NCBI RefSeq assembly: GCF_937981445.1
Contig: NZ_CALJON010000031.1
Coordinates: forward strand, 54,516-118,515
Source: an uncultured Veillonella sp.
GTDB lineage: Bacteria > Bacillota > Negativicutes > Veillonellales > Veillonellaceae
Direction of reading: 5' to 3'
DNA: 64,000 bases
Both the position numbers and the translations under genes were made by a program. Below the pieces are notes generated by a model that saw only the letters and a list, made by a program, of their open reading frames with translations, was not told where the DNA came from and made no database searches. Of this stretch, positions 36,739 to 46,876 are shown piece by piece. The stretch's first letter is position 1. Each line of letters starts with the position of its first letter.

Positions 36739-38335
36739 TTTTCGTGTAGATGTAAAAGAAAAGGCACCATTGGAATCTCTTTTGACTCGTAAATACCCAA
36801 TTTTAAAGGGACAAATTGAAAAGATTCACGTGGTGCGTCGTGCCGTTGATGCGCGGAAGAAGCCTCATATTTCCTTTGTGTATACTTTGTTTTTAGTGGT
36901 GAGCGATGAAGCTGTAGTTATGAAGAAATTACATCGCGATAAAAATGTAAGTACAATGGATCCTATTTTGCCAGAGCCTATTGTATATGGTCAAAACGAA
37001 TTACATCACCGCCCTGTAGTGATTGGCTTTGGCCCAGCAGGCATGTTGGCGGCTTTTTACCTGGCCCGCGAAGGTTATTGTCCTATTGTGCTAGAGCGTG
37101 GACAAGATGTGGACCAACGGACTCTAGATGTGGAAGCCTTCTGGCAAGAGGGGACATTTAAACCCGAATCGAATGTTCAATTTGGTGAAGGCGGAGCCGG
37201 CACATTCTCAGACGGGAAGCTAACGACTCGCGTGACACATCCACGGCTTCATGAGATTGCTACTTATTTTGTAAAATTTGGAGCCCCTGAAGAAATTCTT
37301 TATAAACATAAACCGCATGTAGGCACGGATGTATTGCGAGGCATGGTAAAAGCCATGAGAGAACAAATTATCGCCTGGGGCGGGACTGTTCGATTTGGCG
37401 CTAAGGTGACAAATTTCTTAATGAATGATAATCAAATTGTTGGTGTTGAAATCAATGGTGATGAAAAATTACCAGCTCAAATCGTTTTAGCTGGGGTTGG
37501 TCATAGTGCGCGGGATACGTATGAAATGATGTATCATAAAGGCATTGCTATGGAAAGTAAGCCCTTTGCCATTGGCGTACGAATTGAACATAATCAAGGA
37601 GTGATTGATTTATCACAATATGGTGTAGATCCTAAAGAGTTAGGTTTAGGTGCGGCGGAATATTCCTTGGTATATCATGATAAGGATACGAATCGCACGG
37701 CCTATAGCTTCTGCATGTGTCCAGGCGGTGAAGTGGTAGCATCGGCTTCAGAAGAGGGCCATGTAGTAACCAATGGTATGAGTTTGTATGCCCGTGATAG
37801 TGGTCGCGCGAATAGCGCTATTGTAGTGACTGTAGGACCGCAAGACTTTGGGGACCATCCTTTAGCAGGGGTAGCTTTCCAACGAGAATGGGAGTCCAAG
37901 GCCTATGAATTAGGTGGTCGTGATTATAAGGCACCAGCTCAGACAGTGGGAGACTTTTTAAATCATAGGTCAGGCACTATGCCAGAGGCAGCGGCGTATT
38001 CCTATCAACCTGGCATTGTGGCAGCGGACTTACACCAGTGCTTGCCTACGTATGTAACGGACGTCATGGAGCGTGCGTTACCGTATTTTGGACGACGTAT
38101 TAAAGGCTTTGATGATCCAGCAGTTTGTATGACGGGGGTGGAGACACGAACTTCGTCACCACTTCGTATTAATCGCAATGACGAGCGAGAATCCCCAAAT
38201 ACAAAGGGATTATTCCCTATGGGTGAAGGCGCTGGTTATGCAGGCGGTATTATGAGTGCTGCTCTTGATGGAGCGGAAACTGCAATTGGTATTATGGCTG
38301 AATACAAGCCTTTACAGGCTATGGAAGGAGAATAA
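36722..38335 (+). CDS. FAD-dependent oxidoreductase (COG2509 type)
   Basis: A 537-residue flavoprotein. After an N-terminal domain of about 95 residues comes the dinucleotide loop VVIGFGPAGMLAAFYLAREG, then FGEGGAGTFSDGKLTTRV, and a C-terminal FAD segment GLFPMGEGAGYAGGIMSAA. Substrate and role are unknown. It sits between cdaR and glmM with tight spacing, so it belongs to that operon, an arrangement I recall from some other Firmicutes. AGGAGA lies eight bases before the ATG within the end of cdaR. Confidence 0.85.
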   Translation: MLRLINFRVDVKEKAPLESLLTRKYPILKGQIEKIHVVRRAVDARKKPHISFVYTLFLVVSDEAVVMKKLHRDKNVSTMDPILPEPIVYGQNELHHRPVVIGFGPAGMLAAFYLAREGYCPIVLERGQDVDQRTLDVEAFWQEGTFKPESNVQFGEGGAGTFSDGKLTTRVTHPRLHEIATYFVKFGAPEEILYKHKPHVGTDVLRGMVKAMREQIIAWGGTVRFGAKVTNFLMNDNQIVGVEINGDEKLPAQIVLAGVGHSARDTYEMMYHKGIAMESKPFAIGVRIEHNQGVIDLSQYGVDPKELGLGAAEYSLVYHDKDTNRTAYSFCMCPGGEVVASASEEGHVVTNGMSLYARDSGRANSAIVVTVGPQDFGDHPLAGVAFQREWESKAYELGGRDYKAPAQTVGDFLNHRSGTMPEAAAYSYQPGIVAADLHQCLPTYVTDVMERALPYFGRRIKGFDDPAVCMTGVETRTSSPLRINRNDERESPNTKGLFPMGEGAGYAGGIMSAALDGAETAIGIMAEYKPLQAMEGE

Positions 38336-38337
38336 TA

Positions 38338-39693
38338 ATGGCTAGATTATTTGGAACTGATGGCGTGCGCGGTGTAGTAAATGAGTTTTTAACGCCAGAA
38401 CTTGCGTATCATTTAGGGCGGGCAGCGGCATCGTATTTTAGCCGTTCCAAAAAACGACCTACGTTTTTGATTGGCCGTGATACTCGTATTTCTGGGGCTA
38501 TGCTAGAAAGTGCTTTAGCGGCGGGGATTTGCTCCGTTGGTGGTGATGTAGTGATTGCCGGTGTGATTCCTACACCAGCGGTGGCCTATTTAGTGCGCAA
38601 ACACAAATGGGATGCAGGGGTTGTTATTTCCGCATCTCATAATAAATTCCCTGACAATGGCATTAAATTCTTTGATGGCTCAGGCTATAAATTACAAGAC
38701 TCCGTGGAAGATGAGTTAGAAGAATTATGCCGTAAAAGTGGTGAAAATGACTTGGTACGCCCTGTAGGTGCCGATATTGGTCGCATCGTACAAGCGCAGT
38801 CTTTAGCACATGAATACGTGCACTTTGTGCAATCCACTATTGATGTATCTCTTGAAGGCTTAACTGTTGTGTATGATGGTGCTAATGGGGCAGCCTCCGC
38901 CGTAGGGCCTGAAGTCCTTCAGGGGTTAGGAGCTAAAGTGATTGCCATTAATGTCACTCCAGATGGCGTGAATATTAATGAAAATGCTGGCTCCACACAT
39001 ATGGAAGGGCTTCGTGAAGCCGTATTGGCTCATGGTGCTGATGTAGGGGTTGCTAATGATGGTGATGCGGACCGTTGTTTATTCATTGATGAAAAAGGTA
39101 ATACCCTTGATGGTGACCAGATTATGCTACTTTGTGCTAAACATTTAAAAGAACAAGGTAAGCTCAATGATAATATGATTGTTGGCACTGTAATGAGTAA
39201 TATTGGTTTCCATAAAGCAGCCCAAGAATTGGGGATGAAAACATGCTCTACGGCAGTAGGCGACCGCTATGTGCTAGAAAAAATGCGCCAAGAAAATTAC
39301 TCCATCGGTGGTGAACAATCAGGTCATGTAATATTCTTTGACTATAATACAACTGGTGATGGCTTGCTTACAGCCGTACAATTACTTAGCGTATTAAAAA
39401 CTTCAGGCAAAACCTTGTCTGAACTAGCGGGGATTATGGTAAAATATCCACAATTACTTGTTAATGTGAAAGTAGTAACTAAAACTGGTTGGGATGAGAA
39501 CCCATTAATTCAAGCTGAAATATCTGAAGCAGCTCGTGAACTAGGTGACAATGGTCGCGTATTAGTTCGCCCATCTGGTACAGAACCTTTGATTCGCGTT
39601 ATGGCTGAAGGTCCAGAACAAGAGCAACTAAATCGACTTTGTCAGACTATTGCTGAAACAATTGAGCGTGAACAAGGCAAGGCGGAAGATTAA
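38338..39693 (+). CDS. glmM: Phosphoglucosamine mutase
   Basis: Converts glucosamine 6-phosphate to glucosamine 1-phosphate for UDP-GlcNAc synthesis. The 451-residue protein has FGTDGVRG at the start, the phosphoserine loop ISASHNKFPDNGIKFF, the Mg site DGDADRC, GGEQSGHVIF and RPSGTEPLIRVM. It follows the FAD gene by two bases. Its stop codon lies inside the first unit of a 13-bp tandem repeat. Confidence 0.96.
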   Translation: MARLFGTDGVRGVVNEFLTPELAYHLGRAAASYFSRSKKRPTFLIGRDTRISGAMLESALAAGICSVGGDVVIAGVIPTPAVAYLVRKHKWDAGVVISASHNKFPDNGIKFFDGSGYKLQDSVEDELEELCRKSGENDLVRPVGADIGRIVQAQSLAHEYVHFVQSTIDVSLEGLTVVYDGANGAASAVGPEVLQGLGAKVIAINVTPDGVNINENAGSTHMEGLREAVLAHGADVGVANDGDADRCLFIDEKGNTLDGDQIMLLCAKHLKEQGKLNDNMIVGTVMSNIGFHKAAQELGMKTCSTAVGDRYVLEKMRQENYSIGGEQSGHVIFFDYNTTGDGLLTAVQLLSVLKTSGKTLSELAGIMVKYPQLLVNVKVVTKTGWDENPLIQAEISEAARELGDNGRVLVRPSGTEPLIRVMAEGPEQEQLNRLCQTIAETIEREQGKAED

Positions 39694-39762
39694 TAGTATA
39701 AACTAGTGGTATAAATTAGTAGTATAGATTAGTAGTATAGATTAGTAGTATAGATTAGTAGT
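39690..39762 (+). repeat. 13-bp tandem repeat overlapping the glmM stop codon
   Basis: Five to six copies of TTAGTAGTATAGA or close variants. The first copy (TTAATAGTATAAA) contains the TAA stop of glmM. The array ends at the terminator stem. Confidence 0.85.
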
Positions 39763-39795
39763 GGCGGGGCTTTTGGGCCCCGCCTTTACATTTTA
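39763..39795 (+). terminator. Terminator of the cdaA-glmM operon
   Basis: GGCGGGGC (39763-39770) pairs with GCCCCGCC (39777-39784), followed by a broken T run. Confidence 0.85.
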
Positions 39796-40042
39796 GGTCC
39801 ATATCAGCTATAATATAGTTTGATATTATGCCTTTTTCAGCTATCTACTAGCTTAAGGGGTTAATTATTTAGTGCTAATGTTAGGGACCATACTGATTGT
39901 AACTAGTGTTAGGACTATACTGATGGCAACTAATGCTAGTGGTTAGTTCACTTTAGGAATTACCTACAGTAATGCAAAGGCTAATATATAGACTGTCGTA
40001 ACTTATAAAAAAGGAGAGTTTCCAAATTCGTAAAGGCGAATA
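39796..40042 (+). other. Upstream region of the glmS ribozyme, no gene
   Basis: It contains two diverged 31-bp copies (GGACCATACTGATTGTAACT and GGACTATACTGATGGCAACT) around 39890-39945 and the 5' flank of the ribozyme. The glmS promoter must be here but I cannot place it with confidence. Confidence 0.5.
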
Positions 40043-40195
40043 GCGCAAGCACTGCTGGGGGACAGCCCAGACAGTAGACGAGGAAGAGGAGTATCGAAGA
40101 ATCAGCGGATGCCTCTCGGCTTGCTTTGGTCGTTATGCAAGAAGCAAAGTCTTTTGGTGACAAAGGAACAAAGAGCTTGCAAGAAAGCAAACTAA
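40043..40195 (+). ncRNA. glmS ribozyme (glucosamine 6-phosphate sensing)
   Basis: A self-cleaving riboswitch in the 5' leader of glmS. The core A|GCGC with cleavage between 40042 and 40043, the paired ACTGCTGGG/CCCAGACAGT arms, the strongly conserved GACGAGGA, ATCGAAGAATCAGCGGATG and CCTCTCGG segments are all recognisable. When glucosamine 6-phosphate is high it cleaves the mRNA and lowers glmS expression. The 3' border is approximate. Confidence 0.93.
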
Positions 40196-40222
40196 CTTGT
40201 CGTAATTAAGGAGGATACAACC

Positions 40223-42055
40223 ATGTGTGGTATTGTAGGATATATTGGTTTTGAGGACGCTTCGACGTTCATGTTGGAGGGCTTATCAAAGCTTGAGTAC
40301 CGTGGCTATGACTCTGCAGGTATTGCCGTAATTGGTGCTAACAATGTTATTAAAATTCAGAAAAAAGTAGGCCGTTTGGCTAATTTAGAAGCAGTAGTAA
40401 AAGCAGATGCTAATCCAGGTCATATTGGTATTGGCCATACTCGTTGGGCAACTCATGGTCGTCCATCTGATATGAATGCGCATCCTCATTCTGATGCAAA
40501 AGGACTTTTTGCAGTAGTTCACAATGGTATTGTAGAGAACTACTTGCCAATTAAAGAAGAGCTTATTAAAAAAGGCTATGAATTTAAATCTGAAACTGAT
40601 ACAGAAGTAGTCGCTCATTTATTAGCTGATTTATATGATGGGGACTTTGAAGGCACAGTGCGCCGCATGCTTGATCGCATTGAAGGGTCCTATTCATTAG
40701 TTATTATGTGTGCAGAAGACCCAAGCCGCATTATTTGTACAAAACAAGATAATCCACTTGTTATCGGTCTTGGCAAAGGGGAAAACTTCATTGCTTCTGA
40801 TATTCCAGCTATCATCAATCGCACTCGCGACACATACATTTTAAATGATGGTGAAGTAGCTATCGTAACTAAAGATTCTGTTAGCGTAAGTGATCGTGCG
40901 GGTAATCCAATTAATAAAAAAGTGTTCCATGTAACTTGGAATGCCGAAGCAGCCGAAAAGGGTGGCTTTGAACATTTCATGTTAAAAGAAATTTACGAAC
41001 AACCAAAGGCGATTCGCGATACTTTGACTGGTCGTATTTCTAAAGATAATAAGGAAGTTATCTACGAAGAACTCGGTTGGGAACCAGCTGATGTGGCATC
41101 TATTGATCGTATTTTAATTACTGCTTGTGGTACTGCGTACCATGCAGGTTTAGTAGCTAAATATTATATTGAACAATTGGCCCGCATTCCTGTGGAAGTG
41201 GATATTGCCTCTGAATATCGTTACCGCAATCCATTAACAGATAAAAATACTTTGGCTATTGTAATCAGTCAATCTGGTGAAACTAGCGATACTTTAGCAG
41301 CTTTAAAAGAAGCAAAACGTCTTGGTGCTCGTTCCTTGGCGATTACTAATGTAGTAGGTTCCTCTATTTCTCGTGAAGCAGATCAAGTTGTATATACTTG
41401 GGCTGGTCCAGAAATTGCAGTAGCATCTACAAAAGCATATACAACACAGCTAGTAGCACTTCTTTTATTAGCTGTATATCTTGGCCAATTAAATGGTAAA
41501 ATCGATCCAGCGTTAGCAGAAAAGATTTTAACTGATTTACATGAGCTTCCAACATTATGTAATGAAATCTTTGAAACTGTAGATGATATTAAGGCTTTTG
41601 CTCGTAATTATGGCTTCCGTGAAGATGCATTCTTCTTAGGTCGTTCTATTGACTATGCAGTGGCTATGGAAGGTTCTTTAAAATTAAAAGAAATTTCCTA
41701 TATCCATGCAGAAGCGTATGCTGGTGGGGAACTAAAACATGGTACATTAGCTCTAATTGAAGAAGGGGTACCAGTAATTGCGTTAGCTACACAGGAAGAT
41801 GTACGCGAAAAAATGATGAGCAATGTGAAAGAAGTTAAAGCCCGTGATGCTGTAGTTATTGGTCTTGGCTTAGCTGGCGATACAGAGCTTGAAAAATATG
41901 TAGATCATACAATTTTTGTACCGCGTGCCGATAAATTTACAGCGCCTATTTTAGCTGTTATTCCATTGCAATTATTGGCTTACTATGCAGCCATCACTCG
42001 TGGTGCTGATGTAGATAAACCAAGAAACCTAGCAAAATCTGTAACCGTAGAATAA
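40223..42055 (+). CDS. glmS: Glutamine-fructose-6-phosphate aminotransferase
   Basis: Makes glucosamine 6-phosphate from fructose 6-phosphate and glutamine. The 610-residue enzyme starts with the catalytic cysteine MCGIVGYIG, has GHTRWATHGRPSDMNAHPH in the glutaminase domain, and two SIS domains (CGTAYHAG, ISQSGETSDTLAAL) ending with the conserved DKPRNLAKSVTVE. AAGGAGG precedes the ATG. It is controlled by the ribozyme in its leader and works with GlmM encoded upstream. Confidence 0.97.
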   Translation: MCGIVGYIGFEDASTFMLEGLSKLEYRGYDSAGIAVIGANNVIKIQKKVGRLANLEAVVKADANPGHIGIGHTRWATHGRPSDMNAHPHSDAKGLFAVVHNGIVENYLPIKEELIKKGYEFKSETDTEVVAHLLADLYDGDFEGTVRRMLDRIEGSYSLVIMCAEDPSRIICTKQDNPLVIGLGKGENFIASDIPAIINRTRDTYILNDGEVAIVTKDSVSVSDRAGNPINKKVFHVTWNAEAAEKGGFEHFMLKEIYEQPKAIRDTLTGRISKDNKEVIYEELGWEPADVASIDRILITACGTAYHAGLVAKYYIEQLARIPVEVDIASEYRYRNPLTDKNTLAIVISQSGETSDTLAALKEAKRLGARSLAITNVVGSSISREADQVVYTWAGPEIAVASTKAYTTQLVALLLLAVYLGQLNGKIDPALAEKILTDLHELPTLCNEIFETVDDIKAFARNYGFREDAFFLGRSIDYAVAMEGSLKLKEISYIHAEAYAGGELKHGTLALIEEGVPVIALATQEDVREKMMSNVKEVKARDAVVIGLGLAGDTELEKYVDHTIFVPRADKFTAPILAVIPLQLLAYYAAITRGADVDKPRNLAKSVTVE

Positions 42056-42113
42056 GAGTTTGCAGTAATATACGGCGCTTGATTGCCGACCTACGGCCTT
42101 GATTGCCGATATA

Positions 42114-42144
42114 AAAAGTGGCCGACTCGCTCGGCCACTTTTCT
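42114..42144 (+). terminator. Terminator of glmS
   Basis: AAAAGTGGCCGA pairs with TCGGCCACTTTT around a CTCGC loop. Just before it are two copies of a CTTGATTGCCGA segment (42078 and 42098). Confidence 0.92.
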
Positions 42145-42191
42145 TGTATATGCTAGTTTTCTTACAGAGTATGTTGTTTGTATCATTTTAA

Positions 42192-43223
<1,032 letters not shown>

Positions 43224-43310
43224 GCATTGAGACTAGATGTAGTTTTATTTGGTAAAACTCACGAATTTAAATGAACTTAAAAATTTTTACATGCCATAGT
43301 AGGAATATGA

Positions 43311-43339
43311 GCCCTGTATATTGAATACATATATAGGGC
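43311..43339 (+). terminator. Hairpin after trpS, weak terminator
   Basis: GCCCTGTATAT pairs with ATATATAGGGC, but only a short T-poor tail follows. Confidence 0.4.
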
Positions 43340-43427
43340 ATATTTGAGAAGAGACGAATTAAATAATCGAGAGAAAAATAGTGGGCCTTAAAGATTGACA
43401 TTATATAATGTGTAGGAGGTAGAGACT

Positions 43428-43925
43428 ATGGATAAGGAAGAAGTGGAGCAACGATTCCCCTGTGGAGAGGTGGAGTCGTCCTTTGCTGACTATATCGTAG
43501 TATCCTGGGTTATGTGGTTAATCTTTGGGGCTCTTGCTACGTGGTCTTTGTGGAATGCGCAGCGAGGAGGCACTTGGTCCCATATTACCATGGACTATAT
43601 TATTATCATCTTTTGTGTTTGGCGTATGACTCGTCAACGGCGGCCATTAGCGTATGTAGCCGAAGAGGGATTAGTTATTCGACGACGTCCAGTTAATTTA
43701 TTTGAACGCATCGATATGCTAGTTCATGGTGATGATTACTATACATTTGTTCCATATCAACAGATTATGGGTTTTACCTCTAATTGGGAAGAAATTCATA
43801 TGGTATCGGAGCAGGGCGGTATTTTAATTGTAGTGGTAGACTTGCAATTTATGAAATATAGTGACAAAATGGCACTTTTGAAGATTATTGATGAACGCAG
43901 TCATGTAGGGCGTAGTGACTCGTAG
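43428..43925 (+). CDS. Hypothetical membrane protein, possible PH-like domain
   Basis: A 165-residue protein I do not recognise. Two hydrophobic segments (YIVVSWVMWLIFGALATW and MDYIIIIFCVWRM) are followed by a soluble part with a pattern like bacterial PH domains (AEEGLVIRRRP, YTFVPYQQIMGF, GILIVVVDLQFM). AGGAGGTAG gives a strong ribosome binding site. Neighbours (trpS before, amino acid transporter after) give no hint of function. Confidence 0.75.
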   Translation: MDKEEVEQRFPCGEVESSFADYIVVSWVMWLIFGALATWSLWNAQRGGTWSHITMDYIIIIFCVWRMTRQRRPLAYVAEEGLVIRRRPVNLFERIDMLVHGDDYYTFVPYQQIMGFTSNWEEIHMVSEQGGILIVVVDLQFMKYSDKMALLKIIDERSHVGRSDS

Positions 43926-43978
43926 GAAGATTTTGCAAAGAGTCTAAAAGAAAAATAAAAAATTTAATAATTTAACAC

Positions 43979-44007
43979 TTTACAACTTTATTAAGATAAA
44001 GTACAAT
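43979..44007 (+). promoter_or_regulatory. Promoter with ACTTTA-N6-TAAAGT operator before binding protein 1
   Basis: TTTACA (43979-43984), 17 bp, TACAAT (44002-44007). The spacer contains the perfect inverted repeat ACTTTA-N6-TAAAGT (43985-44002). The same arrangement occurs at 45090-45118 before the second binding-protein gene. Confidence 0.75.
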
Positions 44008-44037
44008 AGGTCCATAACGTATATGGACCTATTTTTT
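44005..44037 (+). terminator. Terminator overlapping the downstream promoter
   Basis: AATAGGTCCATA (44005-44016) pairs with TATGGACCTATT (44022-44033), then a T run. The 5' arm overlaps the -10 box of the next promoter, so it should stop read-through from upstream but not transcripts starting at that promoter. Confidence 0.85.
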
Positions 44038-44126
44038 ATGGGGAAGGCAGGTGAGGCATATGGTAGAACATCATCATTGTAATTATGGTAGATTAGATAT
44101 TAATACGAACATGAGAGGGAGCGGAA

Positions 44127-44951
44127 ATGATGAAAATGAAATCGTGGAAACAAATTATAGGAGTAGGTTTAGCTACCATTGGCCTAGCCGCTATATTAAC
44201 AGGATGTGTATCTGATACAGGGTCTACTGCTAGTGCTACAGAGTTACCGAAGAAGATTGTAGTAGGACTAGATGATAATTTTCCACCTATGGGATTTCGT
44301 GATGAACAAGGCAATTTAGTAGGCTTCGATATTGATATTGCTAAAGAGGCTGCTAAGCGAGCGGGGATGGAGATTGAATTTAAACCCATTGATTGGAGTA
44401 GTAAGGAAGCAGAACTTCGAAGCAAACATATTGATGTATTATGGAGTGGCCTATCGATTACGGCAGAGCGAGAAAAAAATATATTGTTTTCTAAGCCGTA
44501 TTTGAAAAGTACACAGATTATTATTGTGCGCGATGATTCGACTATTAAAGGGAAAGAGGATTTAAAAGATAAAATCGTGGCTACACAACAGGGGAGCCAT
44601 GTTGAGCCTTTGGTAGAGGCCGATAAAGAGCGCTATGGATTTAAAACAGTAAAAACATATGGTGATGTAATCAATGCTTTTATGGATCTAGAACTGGGGC
44701 GCATTGATGCTTTGGTAGTTGCTGATGATGTAGGAAAATATAATATGACTAAAAATCCTGGCAAATTTAAAATTACAGAAGGCACATATGGCAGTGATAT
44801 GTCGGGGATTGGATTTCGCTTAGGTGATACGGTACTTAAGGCTAAATTTGATGATATTTTAAAAGAGATGATAGCCGATGGAACCTTTGATGCGATTGCG
44901 ATTAAATGGTTTGGTGACGCCACGAAGGTAAATAGAGAGGCATTTAAGTAA
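44127..44951 (+). CDS. Polar amino acid ABC transporter, substrate-binding lipoprotein 1
   Basis: An extracytoplasmic solute-binding protein of family 3, 274 residues. A signal peptide ends in the lipobox LTGC near residue 27. The mature part has DDNFPPMGFRDEQGNLVGFD, IDVLWSGLSITAERE and FMDLELGRIDALV, typical of binding proteins for cystine, glutamine or similar amino acids. It shares most of its sequence with the next gene product. The ATG at 44127 follows GAGGGAGCGG; another ATG is at 44130. Its stop codon lies in a 20-bp repeat. Confidence 0.9.
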   Translation: MMKMKSWKQIIGVGLATIGLAAILTGCVSDTGSTASATELPKKIVVGLDDNFPPMGFRDEQGNLVGFDIDIAKEAAKRAGMEIEFKPIDWSSKEAELRSKHIDVLWSGLSITAEREKNILFSKPYLKSTQIIIVRDDSTIKGKEDLKDKIVATQQGSHVEPLVEADKERYGFKTVKTYGDVINAFMDLELGRIDALVVADDVGKYNMTKNPGKFKITEGTYGSDMSGIGFRLGDTVLKAKFDDILKEMIADGTFDAIAIKWFGDATKVNREAFK

Positions 44952-45052
44952 AGCGAGATGTATTTAAGTAAAGAGCGATATATTTAAGTAAAGAGCGATA
45001 TATTTAAGTAAAGAGCGACATATTTAAGTAAAGAGCGACTTAGGTAAAGAGG
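44948..45052 (+). repeat. 20-bp tandem repeat overlapping the stop codon of binding protein 1
   Basis: Five to six copies of GTAAAGAGCGATATATTTAA. The first copy contains the TAA stop of the preceding gene. Confidence 0.9.
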
Positions 45053-45301
45053 CCAAATTATTAAATTGTAAAATTATTAAATTTTACTCTTTACAACTTT
45101 AGCGAGATAAAGTAAAATAAATAGCGTACTAAGAAGAGAATTTTAGCTGTAGTAACACTAAAGCCTACAGAGTAGTAACACTAAAGCCTACAATGTAGTA
45201 ACTACAGTAACGAATGAATATGTGAATTAAAATTTGTATTATATGAAAGAATCACAAATTAAAATATGTGTAAGGGTTTGTGTGATGGAAAGGATCGTAT
45301 C
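45053..45301 (+). other. Upstream region of binding protein 2
   Basis: Together with the repeat before it this is a gene-free stretch of 350 bp. It holds the promoter/operator at 45090-45118 and two 22-bp copies of AGTAGTAACACTAAAGCCTA (about 45150 and 45171). Confidence 0.6.
45090..45118 (+). promoter_or_regulatory. Promoter with ACTTTA-N6-TAAAGT operator before binding protein 2
   Basis: TTTACA (45090-45095), 17 bp, TAAAAT (45113-45118), with the perfect inverted repeat ACTTTA-N6-TAAAGT at 45096-45113. The leader to the start codon is about 175 nt. Confidence 0.75.
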
Positions 45302-46111
45302 ATGAAGATAAAAAAATGGTTAGCCTTAAGTTTAGCAACAATTGCAGTTGTAGCATTTACTGCTGGATGTGGTTCCAGTGCGGATAAAGCGGCTGGTGGA
45401 GAACTTCCTAAGAAAATGGTCATTGGTTTGGATGACAATTTCCCACCTATGGGCTTTAGAGATGATAAAGGTGAAATCGTTGGTTTTGATATTGATTTAG
45501 CCAAAGAGGCAGCTAAGCGTGCTGGTATGGAAGTGGAGTTTAAAGCTATTGATTGGGATAGCAAGGAAGCTGAACTTAAAAGCAAGCGCATTGATGCATT
45601 ATGGAATGGTGTAACTGTAACGCCTGATCGGGAGAAAAATGTATTGTTCTCAACTCCTTATGTGCAAGATAAACAAATCATTGTAGTTCGCAATGATTCA
45701 ACGATTCAAGGTAAAGCTGATTTAACTGGCAAGATTGTAGGCACACAACAGGGCAGCAATGTAGAACCAATTTTAGAACAAGATGCTAAAGAACGTGGCA
45801 TTAAAGAAGTTAAAAAATATGGTGATTTTGTTAATGCCTTTATGGATTTAGAGCTTGGTCGTATTGACGCCTTGGTGGTAGATGGCATTGTGGGACAATA
45901 TACAATGACTCAAAAACCTGGCAAATTCCGCGTTGCTAATGATGATTATGGTGCTGATAAAATGGCCGTTGGTTTCCGTTTAGAAGACAAAGCGTTACAA
46001 GAAAAAATTAATGGCGTACTCAAAGAAATGATGAATGATGGTACAGCTGATAAGATTGCTGAAAAATGGTTTGGCAATAGCAATTTATTAAATAAAGATG
46101 GTTTTAAATAA
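45302..46111 (+). CDS. Polar amino acid ABC transporter, substrate-binding lipoprotein 2
   Basis: A 269-residue paralogue of the preceding binding protein (for example DDNFPPMGFRDDKGEIVGFD and FMDLELGRIDALVV). The signal peptide ends at FTAGC, a slightly atypical lipobox. The ATG at 45302 was chosen because of the AAGG site upstream and the normal signal peptide; the frame opens earlier at 45266. The permease and ATPase genes follow, so this is the partner encoded with the transporter proper. The ligand cannot be told from sequence. Confidence 0.9.
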   Translation: MKIKKWLALSLATIAVVAFTAGCGSSADKAAGGELPKKMVIGLDDNFPPMGFRDDKGEIVGFDIDLAKEAAKRAGMEVEFKAIDWDSKEAELKSKRIDALWNGVTVTPDREKNVLFSTPYVQDKQIIVVRNDSTIQGKADLTGKIVGTQQGSNVEPILEQDAKERGIKEVKKYGDFVNAFMDLELGRIDALVVDGIVGQYTMTQKPGKFRVANDDYGADKMAVGFRLEDKALQEKINGVLKEMMNDGTADKIAEKWFGNSNLLNKDGFK

Positions 46112-46161
46112 TAAACGTTTACATCATAGAGCTGAGTCGCTCTTAAATTAAAGAGTAGTTC

Positions 46162-46190
46162 CAGAAGGGAGGTTATGGCCTCCTTTCTTG
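46162..46190 (+). other. Hairpin between binding protein and permease genes
   Basis: AGAAGGGAGG and CCTCCTTTCT form a stem around GTTATGG-type loop bases (about 46163-46188) without a strong T run. Such hairpins often lower expression of permease relative to binding protein by partial termination or by protecting the upstream mRNA. Confidence 0.5.
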
Positions 46191-46210
46191 CTTTGAAAGG
46201 AGCAAAATCC

Positions 46211-46867
46211 ATGATGGATTATTTATTAAAAATTACGCCCGTTATTGCACAGGGCTTAGGGGTTACCTTGTCATTATTTACGGTAGTCCTTGTGTTGTCC
46301 GTACCTTTTGGTGTGTTAGCCGCTTTGTTGAGACTCTCACCTTTTGGCATCGTGCGCAAGATTATGGCCCTTTATGTATATGTAATGCGCGGCACACCAT
46401 TAATGTTACAGATCTTATTTATTTATTATGGCTTGCCTTTTATTCCCTATATTGGAGTTCAACTGGATGATACTACGGCAGCGCTCATTTCCTTTGTGCT
46501 CAATTATGCAGCTTATTTATGTGAAATTTTCCGTGGCGGCATTCAATCCATCCCTAAAGGGCAATATGAAGGGGCTAAAGTGCTGGGCTTTACTTATGTG
46601 CAAACAATGCGCAAAATTATTTTGCCACAAGTGGTTAAGCGTGTATTGCCACCCCTTGCAAACGAAACAATTAACTTGTTAAAAGATACATCATTAGTGT
46701 ATATTTTAGCTATGAATGATGTGTTGCGTATTACACGCAGCATTGTACAACGTGATTTTGATACATCTGCTTTTATAGTAGCGGCTATTTTCTATTTGAT
46801 TATGACCTTTGTGTTAACTAATATTTTCAATTACTTAGAAAAACGCTATGCCGTGTATGATGAATAG
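46211..46867 (+). CDS. Amino acid ABC transporter permease
   Basis: A 218-residue membrane protein of the HisM/GlnP type with five or so membrane helices. The ATPase-contact EAA motif is the GQYEGAKVLGFTYVQTMRKI segment, preceded by VMRGTPLMLQILFIYYGLPF. The ATG at 46211 follows AAAGGA and gives the usual length; an ATG at 46175 lies within the hairpin. It is nine bases before the ATPase gene. Confidence 0.92.
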   Translation: MMDYLLKITPVIAQGLGVTLSLFTVVLVLSVPFGVLAALLRLSPFGIVRKIMALYVYVMRGTPLMLQILFIYYGLPFIPYIGVQLDDTTAALISFVLNYAAYLCEIFRGGIQSIPKGQYEGAKVLGFTYVQTMRKIILPQVVKRVLPPLANETINLLKDTSLVYILAMNDVLRITRSIVQRDFDTSAFIVAAIFYLIMTFVLTNIFNYLEKRYAVYDE

Positions 46868-46876
46868 GAGGCAATT

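Noticed and set aside
39981..40190. A 69-residue frame on the - strand
   Set aside because: It lies over the glmS ribozyme and has no ribosome binding site or recognisable sequence.
43395..43409. TTGACA next to TATAAT before the gene at 43428
   Set aside because: They are only three bases apart, so they cannot act as a -35/-10 pair.
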